From Conidiobolus incongruus B7586 (lineage: Eukaryota > Entomophthoromycota > Entomophthoromycetes > Entomophthorales > Conidiobolaceae): DNA of 21,367 bases. Location of the stretch: positions 1 through 21,367 of the forward strand of contig JNEM01008423.1 in assembly GCA_000697335.1 (NCBI GenBank), written 5' to 3'. Below, piece after piece: positions 10,101-20,805 of the stretch (its first letter is position 1; each line of letters opens with the position of its first letter). A program made the translations under genes and the position numbers. The notes beneath the pieces are model-generated. The model did not search any database, had not been told where the DNA came from, and worked only from the letters and a program-made list of their open reading frames with translations.

Positions 10101-12723
10101 TTACAATTTGGCCAATTGTTCTTGAACTACTTCGACGATTTCGGGGGCGGATTGGGCCTTTAACTTATCGAATAAAGCAACTAAGCGGTCCTTATTGATC
10201 TTATTTTGAGGATGGGTGGCTTCAATCTTGTTGGTTTGAATGAGAGATTTGAGTGCTAAAAGTAATTTTTCTATAAAAATATTGGTTAATATTATATATA
10301 TAATCCCTATTAATTAATAAAATTTTTACCTTTGCGAAGATATACTTCAAAAGCCTTGAGATGAGTTTCAATCTTGTCACTGCTGTAGTGAAGTAATAAA
10401 TTGACAAAGTATTGAGCCTTTTCTAAGGGTTGTTCCTCCTAAAATAATAATGATTAATCATTTATATGGATAACATGAAGTGTGTGAATTTACTTCTAAG
10501 AGCTTAGCACCAATGGGATCTTCATCAACAACTTTTTCTTTGCCAGATTTATCATTAGCTGATAGCAATACTGTTAATACTATATTAATAGTAATAACTG
10601 TACTATTAGTTACCTTTGTTCTTGGCTTCTTTTTCTTGAGCTTGACGTTGCTTCTTTCTTAACTTCTTCTTGGCACCTTCGGATAATTGACCTAATCATG
10701 CTATTTAATATATTAGTTTTTGATAATAGTAAATAAAGCTACCTGAAGTGAGAGGATCGTTATTAGCCTTAACAGTAGCAGGGTCGTCATGAAGTTGCAA
10801 GTAGCAATCAACACCCAATATGGCGTTATTGAAGTAGTAGTGATATTCATGTAAACGATCTTCAAATTCTAACATTTCGGAATAGGCGCGCATAGTCAAT
10901 TTACGCATACAATAGCTATGGAAATCGAATTGATCATCCTTCATAATATTGTAGTATTTGTCAACCTGGTAGACCTTCTTGAGAGCTTGACCCAATTGCT
11001 TGTTGCGGTAGTAACTTCTGGCAGCTTCGGCCATAAACCAGATACTTTGGATTTCGGTCAAATCTTTCAATTTGTCAACGGCATCGGGCTAAAGAGAGAT
11101 TAGATCAAAGTTATTAAAATATGAATAATAAATTACTCTTTCAAACATGGTAATGGTGGCAATAGCCTGATCAACTTTACCGTTGCGGAGCATGTACTTG
11201 GTACACTTGGTGTTGATGTATCTATCTTGAAGGTCGAGTTCACGAGCTTCATTCATGGTTTCCATAGCCTTTTGGAGATCACCTTGGTGCTTGTAAATTT
11301 GAGCTTTAGTCTTGACTAATTCTACTAAAGTGGGAGTGTGGTCGATAGCTTGATTGATATACTTGTGGGCCAGTTCATAGTTGCCGATCTTGTTGTAATG
11401 TTGACTCAAGTAGTATAAAGTCCATAATTTGGCAGTGATAGGTTCTTCAATTTGATCATCAGCTTCAAACTTATTATTCTTGTTCAAGTTATCCAAGAAA
11501 GAAATGACTAATTGTTCAATGATGTTGCGTTTGGATTCGTCGGAGTACAAATTCTTCAAGTTAGAGAAGAGGGAAGGAACACCCTTTCTCAAGTTGGTCT
11601 TAAGGTATTCCTTAACCTTGTTCTTGAAAGCTTCGTCCTTTAAGTGTTTGAGAGGAAGATATTTAAGCAAGTGAGAGCGAGGATAGTCACGGCAAAGATC
11701 TTCAAACTTGACGAGTAATCTATTTTGATCTTCTTCATTCAAATCACCCAACAAATTGTCACATTCGAGTAATCTTTCAATGTAGTATTTGGAGTCAGGG
11801 TTCATCTTGAGTAGTTCTTGGTAGGCTAAAGTAGCTTCTTCAACACGTTTCAATTTAAGAAGAGCAAGGGCTCTATCTTCCTTGAGGGCTCTTTGATCGA
11901 AAACTTGGCTACGAATCTTTTCAATGTTGGTTAAAACATCGTTGTAGCGTTCAGCCTTGATCAATAAGTGGTTCTTATATAATAAGAGTTCAGAGTGTTC
12001 ATATTCCATGATGGGAGTAGGGCCACTTGAACTGAATTCTTCAAAATAATTCAAGACTTGAATAGCCATATCTAATTCACCCAAAAGATGGTAAGAAACA
12101 GCTAAACCAACCCAATAAGCTCTAGTTTGGGGGCGTAAATCCAACAAAGTCATAGAACTTTCCTAAAATGGACATCAGAATAAAGATCAGCCAATTAAAC
12201 CAACTTTAAATTACATTATAACCAGCGTAATTTCTGATTTGAACTTGAAGGAGAGCAATATCACGATGAATTTGAACATTCTCTTTATCGAATCTTAAAG
12301 CATTACGATAACATTTCAAAGCTTCTCCATAGTTCTTATCTGCTCTGTTCATGATACCGAATACGTGCCAACAGATATAAGAGGTTAAATTTAATTTGAG
12401 ACCCTTACGAACGAATTCGTAACCTTCTTCTTTTCTATTTAAATGACTTAAAAATAAGCCCTTAACAGCCAAAGTTTCTATAGTATCATATTAATCAATC
12501 ATTATTAATATGTATTCAAAAAATAGTATTTACCTCCATGTTCAGGAAATTTTTTTAAAATTTTTTCGGCTGTTTTATACCCTTTTTTATATTGTTTAAA
12601 TTCATATTGTTTCTAAATTTTATAATCAGTTTTTGATAATTTATGGATTGCATTCAATGTTACCAAGATTTGCTTAAACAGAGCAGCCTCTTTGGTTGGT
12701 AACTCGTTCTTTCCTTTATTCAT
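10101..12723 (-). CDS. NAA15: NatA N-terminal acetyltransferase auxiliary subunit (Naa15/Nat1)
   Basis: TPR scaffold that anchors the catalytic Naa10 subunit to the ribosome for co-translational N-terminal acetylation. Nine exons, in transcription order 12723-12664, 12612-12534, 12477-12215, 12162-11137, 11088-10743, 10691-10614, 10558-10494, 10438-10330, 10270-10101, separated by GT-AG introns of 48-59 nt. They join in frame to 731 residues. Landmarks agree with human NAA15 in order: KEAALFKQIL at the N-terminus, ETLAVKGLFLSHLNRKEEGY, CWHVFGIMNRADKNYGEALK, YRNALRFDKENVQIHRDIAL, TPTLVELVKTKAQIYKHQGD, DDQFDFHSYCMRKLTMRAYS, then a lysine-rich stretch GAKKKLRKKQRQAQEKEAKN and IETHLKAFEVYLRKEKLLL. 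The protein ends at QEQLAKL, roughly 120 residues before the usual family end (about 850-866). Exon 4 carries most of the TPRs. The start is the first in-frame ATG and gives the expected N-terminal motif. The promoter side is shared with divergent TAM41. Confidence 0.95.
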
Positions 12724-13825
12724 ACTTTCAATTAACTTAAACTCCACTTAAATGATCTATTGATCTTTATTTTTTTATATTTAATCTAAAAAATTGATCA
12801 AATCAAATAAATATTATATTAATAAAATATTTTATCATTATTATTATAAATAATTAAATATTTGTTTAAATAGTTTTTTAAATTTACTTACAACTAAAAA
12901 TGAAATCAATTATTAAATGTTTATTTCATTTATCATTATAATTTTACTTTTGGAAATTTCAATTTAACACTTTTTAATTTTACATTTATTATTATGGGTA
13001 TTGTGTTAACATCCAATCATCGTTAAACTTTAAAATTAAAAGGAGTTTACATTTTTACAATTAATTTAATTAATTATTTTTTGGTTTTAATAATTTAATT
13101 AGTTTGATTTTTTATTTAGGTACATCTCTGAAAATTAAAGAATTCAAATAATTACTAATTTGTAATTATATTAGAAGTTACATTTAAAATTCCAGTTGTA
13201 TATTAATTATTAAATTTAATATCTGAAATATATATTACATATTTTATCAATTTTCAAACAAATCGAACATATATAAATGATTTGATAAAATATAGTTAAT
13301 ATATCAACTAATTCATATTTTTTGTTTTGTGTTATATTTAAAACAATTAATGAAACGAATTTAAAATTTATACTTTAAAACATTAAAAATTGATAATTTG
13401 ATCATTTTATACACTTCAAAGATGATTAATAAAATAATATGATAATCTGTTATATAAAAAAAATGAAATAATAGTGTGATTATCATAATGATAAGGATGA
13501 TAAAGTGGAGAAGAGATGTGATATGATATAGTTCCATAATACATAATTGAAGATTATCTGATGTTGATTTAATTTAGTATAAATTAAGTAACTTATATGG
13601 ATGACGTTTACTCAAATATTGACAGTTTAGAACCCATAATCATCTCAACAACTCCACGTTTTAATCAATTTTATATTATCCAGTACTCCATTTAATTTTC
13701 AATTTTCAATTTCTATTTTACATCATAATATTGTATATTTATTATATTTATAATCTTCGTTATTTTTTATTATTAATAATACATATTATAAACATTATTA
13801 TATAAAATATTATTATTTTTAAAAT
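12724..13825. promoter_or_regulatory. Divergent intergenic region between NAA15 and TAM41
   Basis: About 1.1 kb separating two start codons pointing away from each other, so it must contain both promoters. Almost pure A+T with no ORF of note. A 7-bp-arm palindrome at 13480-13494 (TTATCAT-A-ATGATAA) followed by more GATAA/GATAAA copies up to 13504 is the one conspicuous motif cluster; GATA-factor binding is a possibility only. Confidence 0.4.
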
Positions 13826-15342
13826 ATGAAATTAATTTCAAGTTTTAACACTCTCAAGGTAATCTAATTAAACAAAATATTAAATTAATTAATTAATTAA
13901 TTAATTTTTTAGACACGTTCCAGCATTTGTTTATTAAACGATCAAAGGCTTAAACCTTTAATATTTACTCATTATTATTCGAGTCACAGTGAAAAAACAC
14001 AGCTGAAGGTGAATGAGGAATTGGACCAAATCCTGAACGAATTTAATGTCCCAGTAAGATTTGCTTGTGGTTACGGTAGTGGTGTATTCAAACAGTTAGG
14101 TTATAGTGCAAATCAGGTACTTTTAATTCATTTATATCATAGAATATGAACTGATCCCTTTAATTAGACACCACCCCAAGTGGATTTAATATTTGGAGTA
14201 TCTCACCCAGAGCACTGGCACTCCCAGAATTTCAAAAAGAATCCCCACCACTATTCCGGTATGAAATATTTGGGTTCTAATTTTGTCTCTAAAATTCAAA
14301 ATATTGGTGCTGGTATTTATTATAATCCCTATTGTCAAATTGGAAACTTGGTATGTTTATTAGTCATACTATTTTATAAATAATTGATATTAATGAATTG
14401 ATTAGAAAGTGAAATATGGTGTTGTATCTATGGATCGTTTAATTAATGATTTACTCAAATGGGAAACTCTTTACTTGGCTGGTAGAATGCAAAAACCTGT
14501 ATATTTTAAAATATTTTATTACTTCTATAATTATATACTTATCAATTTTTAGCTGAGAATATTGCAAGATGATCCTCAAATTAAAATTGCTAATCAAATC
14601 AATCGATCCATTGCTTTGAGAGCTTCTTTACTCATGTTACCAGAAACTTTCTCTTCTAAAGATTTATTCATGGCTTTAACTAGCATTTCATACACTGGTA
14701 TTATTCATAGATTACAGATTTATAAGAATCAAATATATAATATCAATAATAGGTGATATCAGAATGTCAATTGGTGAAAATCCCAAAAAGATAGAGAATA
14801 TCGTATTAGCTCAAGGCGAATTCTTCGAAGAAATTTATAATCCTATCATTGACGCCTTCCCCAATTTATCCAGAACAGGCAATGGTACCTTAAAGGTAAT
14901 TATGATTGCAGTATATAATATAAGTATTTATATCAATGAAATTATATAGCAAGACTATAGTGATAAATTGGTCCCAATGATTATTAACAAATTACCTGTC
15001 AAATTTGCCAATTATTTGGAATCCGAATATAGATTAATAACTAAACAATTTGGTGACGAAGGTATACCTTGATTTAATTATTATTAATTATTAAAGCTAA
15101 GCAATATCATTAAAAATTAGTTGTATATAAGAGAGGTCCAGAATTAGTACAAGCTACAGTTCAAGGTAACTATAAATATAGTTTATATTTATTTTATTGA
15201 TATTAATATATAATTTAAATTAGCATTTTCCGATATTATCAAAGAACCTGCCTTCAATCAAACTATAAAAGGATTATTTACAGCTGGCTTAACTAGAAGT
15301 TTGAGGTACGTTGGTGAAAAATTATCCAAAAGGTTTCAATAA
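13826..15342 (+). CDS. TAM41: Mitochondrial phosphatidate cytidylyltransferase (Tam41)
   Basis: Makes CDP-diacylglycerol from phosphatidic acid and CTP at the matrix side of the inner mitochondrial membrane, the entry step to cardiolipin. Nine exons: 13826-13858, 13913-14116, 14168-14350, 14406-14498, 14553-14697, 14753-14895, 14950-15061, 15121-15165, 15224-15342, with GT-AG introns of 51-59 nt. They splice to 358 residues. The first 35-40 residues are basic and hydroxylated with little acid, like a mitochondrial presequence. The nucleotidyltransferase core is clear: CGYGSGVFKQLGY (about 63-75, the GS motif) and VDLIFGV (84-90) with the acidic metal-binding Asp, followed by HPEHWHSQN, GAGIYYNPY and KVKYGVVSMDRLINDLLKW. 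The C-terminus TIKGLFTAGLTRSLRYVGEK matches the conserved basic tail of the family. All core residues are present. The first exon codes for only 11 residues, and its intron contains an AATT repeat. Confidence 0.95.
13883..13906. repeat. AATT tetranucleotide repeat, 6 units, inside TAM41 intron 1
   Basis: Six tandem AATT units occupy nearly half of the 54-nt first intron, just ahead of the acceptor's T run and TTTAG. Copy-number change here would alter intron length but not the reading frame. Confidence 0.8.
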
Positions 15343-15977
15343 TCAAAAATAAATATTTAATTTTAATGTCTTAATCCTGTTTTATTCATTTTCAACTATG
15401 TATTTGAGTTTTAAAAAGTTCCAATTTAATTAAATATGAGTAATTAACAAATTTGTTGAATTATTGAATGATTATCAAAAATATCTGAATAATTTATTAA
15501 ATTTCAAGACTTAGTGAGAATATTGAAAATTTATTACACTCCAAGGATTAAATTTATATTGAATTAATGCCTTTATTAATTACTAATATCCAGTATGTAA
15601 TTCATTCTATTATCTTAACTATTATTTAAATAAAAATATTATTTTTAATATTTACGGAAGTCATATTGATATAATAAGAAAACAATAGTACTCGTCAATT
15701 ATTTGATAGTATTAAATTATTGAGAGTAAATAAAATTATTCATGTTGAAAATTTTAATTTGATATTAAATTTTAACGTTTAATAAAGTCTAAAATCAGTT
15801 TTAAAAAATCAATTTACATATTATTTTATTTAGCTATTGTTGTATTATAATATATAATTGATATTTGGTTTGAAAAAGAACTTTAGTAAATATTTATAAG
15901 TAAATCTTTTCGCCAAAGGAACTTTAATAAACAAGTTAATAAAACGATATCATATAAAAATACCCAAATGAAGGTGA
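15343..15977. other. Convergent intergenic region between TAM41 and SNU66
   Basis: About 635 bases of AT-rich sequence between two stop codons. It holds the two 3' UTRs and presumably both poly(A) sites. I see no gene or repeat in it. Confidence 0.6.
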
Positions 15978-18295
15978 TTATTTGTTATCCTTTAAAATAA
16001 AATGAGCTTGTCCAGTCTCCTTTTGCTTTTTAGCAAGTGCTTCAGCAAGTCCACTCGGGGCACCGGAAATACTCATTGATTGAAGTTTCTTTTGATCTTC
16101 TTGTTGTTTGAGACGTTTTTCAGTCTTCTTAAATCCTGACGATTTTCCATGGAATCGGTGGGATAATTGACGATAAGCTTCTTTCTGGCTAAGGATGTTA
16201 CCAGCAGCATCTTTGTATTCCAATTTGAATGATGGTTGATAATCCTTCATTAAATCTACTTCTTCATCTACATAGTGTCTATCTGAGTTGGACCTACGAT
16301 CTCTGCTTACATCCCTATCTCTCGAGCTATGTCTTTCACGACTGCTGCTTCTTTCCTCATAACCATCAAGTTCCCTAAGTCGATCCAATTTTCTCTGTTC
16401 AAGGGCCCATTTTTCGCGTTTTTTAGCTAATTCATCTCGTTTAATTTGTTCTAAGGTAGGTTTTTGGTATAATCCTAAATATTGAATTCTGGTTTGAATA
16501 AAATTCATGGTTTGAATATGGTATAGAAATTTACCTCGCTTGGTAAGGAAATCCAAAGTTGCACCAAGCCCCTTAGAGACAAGAGGTTCATCTTCAATAA
16601 AACTAGCCTAGACAAAATTAGTTAATAAAAAGAAAAACGAATGAAATAAATGTCAAATTTACCGTATTTGTAGGCTCTGGAGATGGAGATTTGTTCTGAG
16701 TACTAGGTTCTGGTGTCATTGTGACATTAGTGTTCTCTGGAGAAGAGGCGGCAACAGATTCAGGTTTTTCTGATTCTGTTGTAGTAGGTTTAGTTGATGT
16801 ATCAGGAGTAGAAAGTTGAAGGTTGTTTACAAATTCTGAGGTGGCTGAAAGAACCAACCCACCATCAGGTTCTTGAATATCAAAATCCGAATTTTTGGAA
16901 ACTATTAACATAAAGATAAATATTCAGGTTATATTTAGTTAAAATTTTTGATTTTACCTTTTTCAACTAAACTTTCTTCAGAGAACTTGAATTTTTTAAT
17001 GGCTTTACTACGTGAACGAGCTAAAGATTGCTGAAGATCGTCATCATCGACATAATTATCAAGAGGAGCGATATAGGGAATGTCCTCTTCTTCACTTTCA
17101 TGCTCTCGTTTGCTTTTAAGCTTAGATTTACTTTTCTTTTTCTTTTTCAGTTTTTTGAATGTTACCTCAGCTTCTTCTTTGGTGTAATAATCTACAACTT
17201 GATTGGTAGCTAAATTTGAAGAATTGTTAGTATATATACTGGAAAGTAAACGGTTGAAAAGGTGTTGCATACATGTTGAGTTTAGGGATTGGGCTTGCCC
17301 CTTTGGTGTGAAACTATCTGTAGGATCCTGACTCAGTGAGGCTAATACGCTAGCAGGGTCTGCATTTAGTTTAAATCCTTTCTAAATGATAAAATACTGA
17401 TCATTATATTGTACAAAAATGAAAGTATTTGTTGTTATTTACCTTAGGAATAAATCCATCCAAAGGTTCATCATACTGAGGTAAAATATTTCGTTTCTTT
17501 CCAAAATTATTGCCCAACAAGAATTCATCATCGTCATAGGCATTATAGAGCGATTTCCCCTTCTTATTCTCCAAATTTTTCTGAATTTTTTCTTTTTCTT
17601 CAAGTTGAACGTTGACCAATTGATCCTCATCTATTAAAATTAAAAATTAGGAAAGATATTGAAGACAAGATAAAATACATACCTTCATCTAACACATTTT
17701 TATCTGCCAAGGTTAAAATAACCTCTTGACCTTCTTTAAAATCATTAATATCGTGGCGTACACTCAGGTCTAAAATTAGATCAGTTATTATATTCTAATG
17801 AAATATTCAAATTGAAATTACCTTGACTAATTGTATCATAATTATCAAGATGACTTGTGACAGGTTTTGATTTGGATTGCATTGTAGATTTCGCTTTTCC
17901 GAGTCTTTTAATGAAAGCAAGGGTATCGTCCAAATTAGAGTCGTCAGCTTCCCCTAAGCTCTTTCCTTCTAACTTGGCAAATCGTTCTCTTCTGTTTTTT
18001 GACCTAAAATAATTATTAGAATTTGATAAGTAAAATATAAAAATCTTTTATACTTTTCAATTCTGTCCTTAATTTCTTGTTCTCTTTGCTTTTGAAGTTG
18101 TTCATCTTGAAATTCTTTGAAATTCTTTTCTGCTTTTTCTTCCGTGGTGTCTTCTTTTTCAATTTTTAAAGGCTTGAGACCAGCGGCAATACGTAATTTA
18201 CTAAATTAAAATTGGATTAACATAAATGAATTTAAATTATAAATTATGGTGTTAATATACTTCGTTTCTTCAATTGACAATGAACTTTCTTCCAT
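15978..18295 (-). CDS. SNU66: U4/U6.U5 tri-snRNP-associated protein 1 (Snu66/SART1)
   Basis: Nuclear splicing factor needed for recruitment of the tri-snRNP and spliceosome activation. Ten exons in transcription order: 18295-18261, 18200-18054, 18003-17822, 17769-17683, 17630-17443, 17381-17273, 17209-16958, 16901-16663, 16607-16535, 16474-15978; introns 50-63 nt. The spliced product is 602 residues (yeast Snu66 587, human SART1 800). The N-terminus LSIEETNKLRIAAGLKPL is nearly the human motif. Then come a charged coiled-coil segment, YDDDEFLLGN and ILPQYDEPLDGF, DYYTKEEAEVTFKKLKKKKK, a Ser/Thr/Pro-rich low-complexity stretch (exon at 16663-16901), and the C-terminal signature FKLEYKDAAGNILSQKEAYR followed by QLSHRFHGKSSG. 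An RS/RD-rich patch (about 16380-16265) precedes the signature. Two introns (17210-17272 and 16475-16534) are stop-free and divisible by three, so retention would add 21 or 20 residues; the first has a perfect TACTAAC branch site, and splicing improves agreement with SART1. Confidence 0.92.
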
Positions 18296-18742
18296 TTTAT
18301 ATTTTTTGATTGAATTTAATTGAATTAATTTTGCGCAATTTTGAATAATAGGCTAATTTAAAATAATCTTGAATAATGAATTTTATGGGATATAGAAAAA
18401 ATCAAGTTATTTGAAAAATAGCAAAAAATTATTAAATCCACTAATATTTACAAATATTTTTGACATATATTGATATTGCTGGAATATTTGCTTTTAAGAG
18501 TTCTTCTATTTAATTCAAATATTTCAAAGTTTAACTAAAAAAGCTTATTTTACTATTAATAACTTTATATATATTTGGAATATTTATTGAAGTCTATCAA
18601 CTAATCGAATATAGTAATATATTTGATTACGGCAAGTAAAACCATCTAAAGTATTATATGTTATAAAATGTTTTATTAAATTTTAAATCATTACGGAAAT
18701 ATAGGAAATTTTTTTTACAATTTTATATTATTCAAATGACAA

Positions 18743-18762
18743 ATATATATATATATATATAT
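18743..18762. repeat. AT dinucleotide microsatellite, 10 units
   Basis: Perfect (AT)10 in the SNU66-NDUFS6 divergent spacer. Likely a slippage product and probably length-variable. Confidence 0.9.
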
Positions 18763-18960
18763 CATTGAATTTTAAAATCATAGAAACTTCACTAATTTAA
18801 GTCATAAGATAAATAACATGAATAATTCATAATTATAAGTATGATTCTATTTTATATTTATAATAATTCCTCTTAAAAATTCATTTTTCTATTTTTTCTT
18901 AAATTTAATGATATTCATAATTCCATCCTGAAATTGTTAATTGATAACAATATGATTACA

Positions 18961-18974
18961 ATATATATATATAT
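18961..18974. repeat. AT dinucleotide microsatellite, 7 units
   Basis: Perfect (AT)7 in the same spacer as the longer run about 200 bases upstream; the two are flanked by unrelated sequence, so they are not a duplicated block. Confidence 0.8.
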
Positions 18975-19375
18975 TAACCATAAAATATTTGGTTTTAATA
19001 ATTTTCAACACACATATTTTAATATAACATAAAGTTTAATCAGAATTTATCTTTTATATTTAATATACTCTGATATATTTGAAAGTCCTCATTCAAAATT
19101 AAAATTAGTAATCTTAATACTTGAATAAACATGATTTTTTTAAATAATAACAACACTAATCAGCTATATTTGATATTGTTATAATCATTACATAATGAAT
19201 CTTTTAAAAATACTCAATAGTATAAAATATAATAAATATTTTAGTTTGAAATTTTAATTTAATTGTGAGTGTGATTATATATCCCATAATTTTCAATCCA
19301 ATCAATTCTAATAATATTGATACTAATCTAGTGATTGATAAGAATTACAATTAAGGTCAATTGTGATTAATAAAA

Positions 19376-19959
19376 ATGTATTGGAGATTAATTAAAAATC
19401 AAAAGATTAGATTGAATATCACTCAAACTCGATTCAATTCCACTTCCGTTCCTGCTGTCCAGCATAAAATCAAGCCAACTCACATCAAGCATGCCAACCA
19501 AGCAGCCAACAGAGTTGCCACCTGGAGTGCTAGTCAACAAGACCGTATTACTGCTTATCAAAACCCTCGTTTCGAGCAAGTTGATTTATCTGCCCAAGTA
19601 ATTAGAATGTTTATTTTAGAATATTACATCATCTGACTTGATCTTAATTAGCCCCAACCTCTTGCTGCTATTGAATTAATTCATGAAGAACCTATTCGTT
19701 TTGTAGAAGGTAGAATTGCCAACTGCAATGGTGGCGGTGGTCCTTTAGGTCATCCTAAAGTATATATCAACTTGGTACTTAGTTTAAAGTTTATTTTATT
19801 TTATCAATCTAATCATTAATATTAATTTTAGGATAAACCTGGCCCTCATGCTTGTGGTTACTGTAAGTATTTTAAAACTCAATTGTTTTAATTTTCAAAC
19901 TAATTTAATTTTACTATTTAGGTGGTATCCGTTTCCAACAAAAACCTCACCACCATTAA
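19376..19959 (+). CDS. NDUFS6: NADH:ubiquinone oxidoreductase (complex I) zinc subunit NDUFS6
   Basis: Accessory subunit of mitochondrial complex I that holds a structural zinc at the base of the peripheral arm and is needed for its assembly. Four exons (19376-19597, 19652-19774, 19832-19862, 19922-19959) with GT-AG introns of 54-59 nt, splicing to 137 residues. The N-terminus is basic, without acidic residues and Ser/Thr-containing ([18 protein letters not shown]), typical of a cleaved mitochondrial presequence. The zf-CHCC module is complete: Cys in [10 protein letters not shown], His in [11 protein letters not shown], and the pair in HACGYCGIRFQ, giving C-x8-H-x14-C-x2-C. The chain ends soon after it in a His-rich KPHHH tail, as in animal NDUFS6. 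The third intron interrupts the codon of the last zinc cysteine. The presence of complex I shows that this lineage has not lost nuclear-encoded NADH dehydrogenase, unlike Saccharomyces and the microsporidia. Confidence 0.95.
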
Positions 19960-20805
19960 AGAAATTAAAATCAATTTTTTTCAATAACCAATTTTATTAA
20001 ACAAATTAATGTTACTTAATATTTTATTTTATTATATTATATTGATAAATTGTATAATGCTTTATCTTAACCTTCTTTACTATTTGACTTGATAATTTTT
20101 ATTTAATAATTATTAATGGTTAATTTTATTATTTTTATAGTTAAAATCAATATACAGCCATTTTGATGTATTGTTGATATTACCAGTAATTCAATATTTG
20201 AATTAATATGTTGATGATATTTAATTAATTATGATCTTTGATGACTTAAGAAATTTTATAATTAATATTATTAAAATTTAAAAATAATTGACAAATTCTA
20301 AAATATCTTAATAAACCTAGTTGGAGATAAAATAAAATATAGATTATATATCCATATCTTTAATTATTTAATCTAAAATACTTTATTATAATATTAATCC
20401 TTATATAAAACAAACTAGTAAACTTCTTTCAAAAAATACAATCTGAACCAATAAAATGATATTATAAAATGATTTTTTGGACAAATGGATAATTATGAGC
20501 AAAAAAATTAATAAGCGAATTGTGAAAAGAATAATATGACTGGTTAACCATTTAATTACTTAATTCAGATTAATATCGAAAATTGATTTGGTAATATTTA
20601 CTCTTATTCAATTACTAAACCAAATCCCATATAATTATTCAACTTGAATCAAATTTAAATAGTTAATCCCAAAGTATATTTTTTTAATAAAAGTAATAAA
20701 TTAAAAAGTTAATATATCTTATAAAATATATTAATTATTTTTTAATTTAAAATTTAAATAACATTAGTTTAATTTATTATTTTTATTATTATAAAATTTT
20801 GAAAT
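19960..20805. other. Intergenic region between NDUFS6 and SOF1
   Basis: About 850 bases of AT-rich sequence with the NDUFS6 3' UTR and the SOF1 promoter. I see no gene, structured RNA or repeat that I can support. Confidence 0.6.

Larger units (their letters stand above)
18296..19375. other. Divergent intergenic region between SNU66 and NDUFS6
   Basis: About 1.1 kb of AT-rich DNA between two divergent start codons, so it contains both promoters. Two AT dinucleotide runs are listed separately. No gene, RNA or clear regulatory motif stands out. Confidence 0.6.

Noticed and set aside
10222-10662. Short ORFs at 10222-10407 (-) and 10480-10662 (+) over NAA15
   Set aside because: They are shadow readings across NAA15 exons and introns 6 to 8; correct splicing explains the sequence.
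14180-14949. Separate small ORFs over TAM41
   Set aside because: Each is one TAM41 exon read on into an intron; they join into a single protein by GT-AG splicing.
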